Assembly (NCBI GenBank): GCA_948760655.1
Contig: CAQBKK010000020.1
Span: 9,829 to 19,543 of the forward strand
Source of the DNA: an uncultured Bacilli bacterium
Lineage (GTDB): Bacteria; Bacillota_I; Bacilli_A; RF39; UBA660
DNA: 9,715 nt
Direction: 5' to 3'
How positions within the stretch are numbered: the stretch's first letter is position 1; every line of letters starts with the position of its first letter. The position numbers and the translations under genes are program-made. The notes under the pieces were generated by a model. That model made no database searches and had not been told where the DNA came from. It worked only from the letters and a program-made list of their open reading frames with translations. This document shows, in pieces, positions 7,226 to 9,715 of this stretch.

Positions 7226-7254
7226 ATGATACCATAATTCTTACCAAATGAAAA
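7226..7254 (-). promoter_or_regulatory. Promoter of the phosphoketolase gene
   Basis: On the minus strand TTTTCA (7249-7254) and TATCAT (7226-7231) are spaced 17 bases, with TGG just before the -10 hexamer making it an extended -10. The leader would be about 16 bases with AGGG as the ribosome site. A clean promoter argues that the interrupted gene is still transcribed. Confidence 0.55.
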
Positions 7255-7276
7255 GAAGAGGATTTCCTTCTCTTCT
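7254..7276 (-). terminator. Hairpin after the M23 peptidase gene, possible terminator
   Basis: AGAAGAG (7254-7260) pairs with CTCTTCT (7270-7276) around a 9-base loop, followed on the minus strand by TTTC and a weak U-rich stretch. The hairpin is about 80 bases beyond the M23 stop and overlaps the -35 of the phosphoketolase promoter. The rest of 7277-7354 shows nothing. Confidence 0.4.
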
Positions 7277-7354
7277 GTAAATGTATTTTGTTTTTTACAA
7301 TATTTTTTATACTTCTATTTTTTTCTTAATCCATGCCATTTTATTTCCAATTTC

Positions 7355-8098
7355 TTAAACTATTTTTATTTGAATTGCGTCGATTGTTTTTTCTTTTTTG
7401 GCAATCTCTTCTAGGTTTGTTAGCCAATTCGTCCACTCTTCGTTTATAAAATGTATGCGATACATTACTCTTACAGATGTTGATTCAATTTTAAATCCAT
7501 GTATATTTTCAAAAATTTCTTCTTGTTCTTCTTTTATTAAGAACCATTTTTCTCTTATTAATACCGCATATTTTATATCAAAATCTGCCTTTATCTTAAT
7601 GGCACCAATTTCATTCCCTATTATTCCTGCAAAATTATCCTTTTCTTTTACTAAAGGTAACCATTTTTTATTTTTATTGTCATACACTTGGTATTCTAGT
7701 TTTTTTTCTTCTTTGTAATGAGGTAAGTTTTTATTTAAGAATTTTGTAGGATTTATTCTTTTATTTTTTTTATTTCTTATTTCAAAATGCAAATGCGTAT
7801 GTTGTGTTTTTCCTGTAGCGCCCATACTTCCTATTTTATCTCCTTGCTCTACTTTTTCGTTTTTAGTTACGTATACTTCTTTTAAGTGTGCATAAAAGGT
7901 TGTATAGTCATTCTTGTGTTTTATTTCTATGAAATTTCCATAGTTTGTATCCTGTCCAACTTTTGTTACTTTACCAGCACTGTGGGCAAGTATATTTGTT
8001 ACTTTATTTGGATATTTTAACACATCTATCCCTTTGTGACTGAAAAAATTGTATTTCTGTATAATTTCATTTCTTGCATTTTCTAGTACTCTACTCAA
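7355..8098 (-). CDS. M23 (LytM-type) peptidoglycan endopeptidase with C-terminal wall-binding-like repeats
   Basis: The N-terminal 120 residues are an M23 zinc metallopeptidase: the ligands His21 and Asp25 (SHKGIDV), the conserved YAHL (His71) and the HLH pair (His102, His104 in HTHLHFEIR) are all present, so it should be active. Such enzymes cut peptide cross-links of peptidoglycan. Residues about 134-247 hold three related modules rich in Trp (KKWLPLV, REKWFLI, EEWTNWL) and ending in I-x-A-I-x-I (AIKIK, DAIQIKI), resembling clostridial wall-binding repeats. I place the start at TTG 8098, seven bases after a perfect AGGGAGGG; the ATG at 8116 has no ribosome site and would put that site inside the gene. 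No signal peptide is present with either start, and no usable start lies further upstream before the TAG. Export, a prophage-lysin type of release, or a cytoplasmic fate is therefore open. Confidence 0.88.
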   Translation of the reverse strand: MSRVLENARNEIIQKYNFFSHKGIDVLKYPNKVTNILAHSAGKVTKVGQDTNYGNFIEIKHKNDYTTFYAHLKEVYVTKNEKVEQGDKIGSMGATGKTQHTHLHFEIRNKKNKRINPTKFLNKNLPHYKEEKKLEYQVYDNKNKKWLPLVKEKDNFAGIIGNEIGAIKIKADFDIKYAVLIREKWFLIKEEQEEIFENIHGFKIESTSVRVMYRIHFINEEWTNWLTNLEEIAKKEKTIDAIQIKIV

Positions 8099-8105
8099 TT
8101 TTGTT

Positions 8106-8113
8106 CCCTCCCT
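8106..8113 (-). promoter_or_regulatory. Ribosome site deciding the TTG start of the M23 gene
   Basis: AGGGAGGG on the minus strand lies seven bases before TTG 8096-8098 and within what would be codons 2-4 if ATG 8116 were used. The match and spacing favour TTG. I find no convincing promoter in 8117-8300, only AT-rich DNA with several TATA-like words. Confidence 0.75.
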
Positions 8114-8293
8114 CATACTATAAATTATGAAAAAAAAATCTTTTTGTATGGAGTTAAGGCGGATTTTTCTTCTAAATATGCAAAAAATAGAGATTTCGCT
8201 TTTTTCGATATATTGATACTATTTGAAATATTAAGATAGTGCTTAATTTAAAGAAGAAAATTTTATTGGATAAAGGGGGTAGCAGACAGACAT

Positions 8294-8316
8294 AAAAAAA
8301 TCATCTATTCAGATGA
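8294..8316 (-). terminator. Terminator after tRNA-Pro
   Basis: TCATCT (8301-8306) and AGATGA (8311-8316) form a 6-bp stem with a 4-base loop, followed on the minus strand by seven U. A shorter U-run on the other side could make it work in both directions. Confidence 0.75.
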
Positions 8317-8334
8317 CTTTTTAATATACATAAA

Positions 8335-8411
8335 TGGTCGGGAAGACAGGATTTGAACCTGCAACCCCTTGGTCCCAAACCAAGTGCTCTACCAAGTTGA
8401 GCCACTTCCCG
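8335..8411 (-). tRNA. tRNA-Pro (anticodon TGG)
   Basis: The minus strand folds as a 77-base cloverleaf with encoded CCA. The acceptor stem is CGGGAAG with CTTCCCG, the anticodon stem CTTGG/CCAAG holds loop TTTGGGA (anticodon UGG), and the T arm contains GGTTCAAATCC. It has its own upstream promoter and a terminator directly after it. Confidence 0.96.
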
Positions 8412-8422
8412 TTACATACTGT

Positions 8423-8431
8423 ATTATAGCA
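8423..8431 (-). promoter_or_regulatory. Extended -10 promoter of tRNA-Pro
   Basis: On the minus strand TGC precedes TATAAT (8423-8428), 11 bases before the tRNA. The -35 region is poor (TTGTAA at 19 bases). It lies in the 51-base gap after tRNA-Arg, so tRNA-Pro can be made alone or by read-through from tRNA-Arg. Confidence 0.6.
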
Positions 8432-8462
8432 TACATTTGTAAAAATGTTACAAAAATTTAAG

Positions 8463-8539
8463 TGGTGCACCCAAAGGGAGTCGAACCCCTAACCTCTAGA
8501 TCCGTAGTCTAGCGCTCTATCCAATTGAGCTATGGGTGC
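8463..8539 (-). tRNA. tRNA-Arg (anticodon ACG)
   Basis: This is a 77-base cloverleaf with encoded CCA: acceptor GCACCCA/TGGGTGC, anticodon stem CTAGA/TCTAG around loop CTACGGA (anticodon ACG, in which A34 is normally converted to inosine to read CGN codons), and T arm GGGGTTCGACTCCC. Confidence 0.96.
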
Positions 8540-8560
8540 AAAATTTAAAAATGCAATATC

Positions 8561-8589
8561 ATTATAGTATAGACATTTAAAAAAATCAA
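8561..8589 (-). promoter_or_regulatory. Promoter of tRNA-Arg, overlapping the upstream terminator
   Basis: TTGATT (8584-8589) and a perfect TATAAT (8561-8566) are separated by 17 bases on the minus strand. The -35 hexamer is part of the 3' arm and U-run of the terminator at 8585-8614. Confidence 0.75.
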
Positions 8590-8614
8590 GAGATTTCATG
8601 GGAATTCTCTTGAT
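8577..8614 (-). terminator. Terminator of the XRE two-gene unit
   Basis: ATCAAGAGA (8585-8593) pairs with TCTCTTGAT (8606-8614), a 9-bp stem with a 12-base loop, followed by a U-run on the minus strand. It stands 22 bases after the stop codon of the 75-residue protein gene. Confidence 0.8.
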
Positions 8615-8636
8615 TCACTCCAATATATTACTTTAT

Positions 8637-8864
8637 TTAATTATTTTCATCTTCATTTAGATATTTTTTTATAGCTTTATTTGCTTCATTCTCTAAATGG
8701 ATTTGTTCTATTTGTTCCACTGGTAACTCATCAATATGTATTGTTCCATTTAAACATTTTATTTCTATTTTGATATTTTTTGGTATAGAAGATACAACTT
8801 CTAAAATGTCTCCTTCTTCTAAAATGATAGTAGTTAAAGTTTCTGTCTCTTTTATTTGTTTCAA
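8637..8864 (-). CDS. Hypothetical 75-aa protein paired with the XRE regulator
   Basis: I do not recognise a family. The gene starts with TTG 8864, one base after the stop of the XRE gene, with AAAGGGAAG inside the end of that gene as ribosome site; this spacing indicates translational coupling. The protein is acidic and soluble, with no membrane segment: residues 1-45 look beta-rich (LTTIILEEGDILEVV, IKIEIKCLNGTIHI) and residues 50-75 look like a charged helix (EQIEQIHLENEANKAIKKYL). The pairing of a small regulator with a small acidic protein recalls regulator/accessory or antitoxin-type units, but there is no toxin motif and I do not assign one. A terminator follows directly. Confidence 0.75.
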   Translation of the reverse strand: MKQIKETETLTTIILEEGDILEVVSSIPKNIKIEIKCLNGTIHIDELPVEQIEQIHLENEANKAIKKYLNEDENN

Positions 8865-8865
8865 T

Positions 8866-9105
8866 TTAATCTTCCCTTTCTATATTATCAAACAAACTAT
8901 CGTCAAAAAAATTTTTTAATGGAATATCTAATCCTTGACATACTCGAATAATTGTTAGTAACTTAGGATTTTTAGATTTTCCATCTATTAGACTCTGGGC
9001 TGTACTTTGAGTTACACAGCATAATGAAGCAAGCATATTTACAGAAATATTTTTTTCTTGACATATTTTTAATATTTTTTGAGATACTGCGCTAGATAAT
9101 TTCAT
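8866..9105 (-). CDS. XRE-family helix-turn-helix regulator, 79 aa
   Basis: The protein is one Cro/C1-type DNA-binding domain of five helices: NISVNMLASLCCVTQSTAQS (about residues 20-39) holds the helix-turn-helix, followed by SKNPKLLTIIRVCQGLDIPL and an acidic tail FFDDSLFDNIERED. Single-domain proteins of this type are common as small chromosomal or phage-derived repressors in Clostridia and Bacilli. The ATG at 9105 follows AAGGTGG (9111-9117) at ideal spacing; an ATG at 9135 in the same frame has no good site. Inverted repeats around its promoter and in its leader are candidate operators, so it may repress its own unit, which includes the 75-residue protein. The two adjacent cysteines in the helix-turn-helix (LCCV) are slightly unusual. 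Confidence 0.88.
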   Translation of the reverse strand: MKLSSAVSQKILKICQEKNISVNMLASLCCVTQSTAQSLIDGKSKNPKLLTIIRVCQGLDIPLKNFFDDSLFDNIERED

Positions 9106-9152
9106 TTTGACCACCTTACGTTTCAAGTATACCAATTAAAGTGCTAAATCTA

Positions 9153-9170
9153 TTAACGACGCATCGTTAA
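9153..9170. repeat. Palindrome in the leader of the XRE gene
   Basis: TTAACGA (9153-9159) and TCGTTAA (9164-9170) are perfect inverted 7-mers around CGCA. There is no U-run on either side, so it is not a terminator. It lies between the putative promoter and the XRE start codon and is a candidate operator. Confidence 0.6.
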
Positions 9171-9214
9171 AATGGCTTCCATTTAATGGTTTTTCTATCC
9201 TTTTGTTTACTCAT

Positions 9215-9260
9215 AGTATAAACTTATCGAAAAAATTAATTTGTCAAAAGAGGTCGATAA
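9215..9260 (-). promoter_or_regulatory. Putative XRE promoter with flanking inverted repeat
   Basis: On the minus strand TTGACA (9242-9247) and TATACT (9215-9220) are 21 bases apart, longer than the normal 16-18. The inverted 7-mers TTATCGA (9224-9230) and TCGATAA (9254-9260) enclose the -35 element, one in the spacer and one just upstream. The geometry suggests a regulated promoter; no binding data exist. The 304 bases between the XRE start and tRNA-Lys hold only this, the palindrome at 9153-9170 and two terminators. Confidence 0.5.
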
Positions 9261-9299
9261 AACCTTAAATTCCTTCCTATTTTTTATATTAGAAAGACA

Positions 9300-9335
9300 A
9301 AAAAAGATGCAACATTTATCATTTACATCTTTTTT
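9300..9335. terminator. Symmetric hairpin, probable bidirectional terminator
   Basis: AAAAAAGATG (9300-9309) and CATCTTTTTT (9326-9335) form a perfect 10-bp stem around 16 bases, with A-run and U-run arms that work from either strand. It is the second terminator after the tRNA-Lys cluster and insulates the XRE promoter. Confidence 0.65.
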
Positions 9336-9369
9336 ACAATCAGGTTCTATTTTTTAACTATTTTTGAAA

Positions 9370-9395
9370 AATAAAAAACTCAGATAATTCTGAGT
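9370..9395 (-). terminator. Terminator after the tRNA-Thr/Tyr/Gln/Lys cluster
   Basis: ACTCAGA (9378-9384) pairs with TCTGAGT (9389-9395) around a 4-base loop, followed on the minus strand by a U-rich run. It is 14 bases after the CCA of tRNA-Lys. Confidence 0.8.
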
Positions 9396-9409
9396 ATGTA
9401 TTCACGAAA

Positions 9410-9485
9410 TGGTGACCCGCGAGAGATTCGAACTCTCGACCCTTTGATTAAAAGTCAAATGCTCTACCGACTGAGCTAGCGGATC
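9410..9485 (-). tRNA. tRNA-Lys (anticodon TTT)
   Basis: This is a 76-base cloverleaf with encoded CCA: acceptor GATCCGC/GCGGGTC with one T-G pair, anticodon stem TTTGA/TCAAA around CTTTTAA (anticodon UUU), and T arm GAGAGTTCGAATCTCTC. It is last in the tRNA cluster, 13 bases after tRNA-Gln. Confidence 0.96.
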
Positions 9486-9498
9486 ATAAAAATTAAAA

Positions 9499-9574
9499 TG
9501 GCTGCCTCGGCAAGGTTCGAACTTGCGGAATGTCAGAGTCAAAGTCTGATGCCTTACCACTTGGCTACGAGGCA
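9499..9574 (-). tRNA. tRNA-Gln (anticodon TTG)
   Basis: The acceptor stem is TGCCTCG/CGAGGCA with discriminator G and encoded CCA, the anticodon stem CAGA/TCTG holds loop CTTTGAC (anticodon UUG), and the T arm is GCAAGTTCGAACCTTGC. The U1-A72 pair is typical of bacterial tRNA-Gln. Confidence 0.95.
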
Positions 9575-9583
9575 CTAAATGAA

Positions 9584-9667
9584 TGGTGGAGGGACATGGA
9601 TTTGAACCATGGAACCCGAAGGAACAGATTTACAGTCTGCCGCGTTTGACCACTTCGCTATCCCTCC
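9584..9667 (-). tRNA. tRNA-Tyr (anticodon GTA)
   Basis: This is an 84-base class II cloverleaf with encoded CCA: acceptor GGAGGGA/TCCCTCC, anticodon loop CTGTAAA (anticodon GUA) and a long variable arm (TTCCTTCGGGTTCC), as expected for tRNA-Tyr. Confidence 0.96.
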
Positions 9668-9675
9668 AAAATGAA

Positions 9676-9715
9676 TGGTGCCGACAGAGGGAATCGAACC
9701 CCCAACCTACTGATT
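9676..9715 (-). tRNA. tRNA, probably Thr, 3' half only (cut by window edge)
   Basis: The visible minus-strand part has an encoded CCA, the acceptor 3' arm TGTCGGC, T arm GGGGGTTCGATTCCC and the 3' side of the anticodon arm (AATCAGTAG). The anticodon itself is beyond the edge. The 3' half matches what I remember of Firmicutes tRNA-Thr(UGU), and Thr-Tyr-Gln-Lys is a common cluster order. Confidence 0.7.

Overview
The window comes from a very AT-rich bacterial chromosome of the Gram-positive (Bacillota) type. Signs of this are strong purine-rich ribosome sites (AAAGGA, AGGTGAT, AGGGAGG), TTGACA/TATAAT promoters, many hairpin plus U-run terminators, CCA-encoding tRNA genes, an Agr-like LytTR/GHKL two-component pair, a UPF0316 protein and a phosphoketolase. 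A gut-type fermenter of the Bacilli/Erysipelotrichia or Clostridia is the best guess; the sequence alone does not fix the genus. TGA behaves as a normal stop in the cold-shock gene and in the response regulator, so the standard bacterial code is assumed.

Layout. From 1 to 2200 everything is on the minus strand: the N-terminal 269 codons of a lipoprotein-like surface protein that runs off the left edge in perfect 54-bp repeats; a small membrane protein; a UPF0316 membrane protein; and a tail-anchored zinc-ribbon protein. From 2406 to 4422 the plus strand carries a LytTR response regulator overlapping a polytopic GHKL histidine kinase, followed by a monocistronic cold-shock protein (4540-4743) with a strong terminator. 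From 4824 to 7202 the minus strand carries a 792-codon phosphoketolase that is intact except for one in-frame TGA at codon 97. Upstream of it lies a signal-peptide-less M23 (LytM-type) peptidase with a C-terminal wall-binding-like repeat region. From 8335 to the right edge there are six minus-strand tRNA genes (Pro, Arg, Lys, Gln, Tyr and a partial probable Thr). They are interrupted between Arg and Lys by a two-gene unit, an XRE-type regulator and an unknown 75-residue protein.

How it fits together. The phosphoketolase would give acetyl-phosphate from sugar phosphates and is the only central-metabolism gene here; its TGA is the most notable anomaly. The sensor/regulator pair resembles peptide quorum-sensing systems, but no peptide or peptide-processing gene is beside it. 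The surface lipoprotein and the M23 enzyme are cell-envelope functions. The tRNA/XRE region is tightly packed, with terminators separating the units and one terminator overlapping the next promoter. I see no CRISPR array, insertion sequence, rRNA or clear multi-gene defence system in the window.
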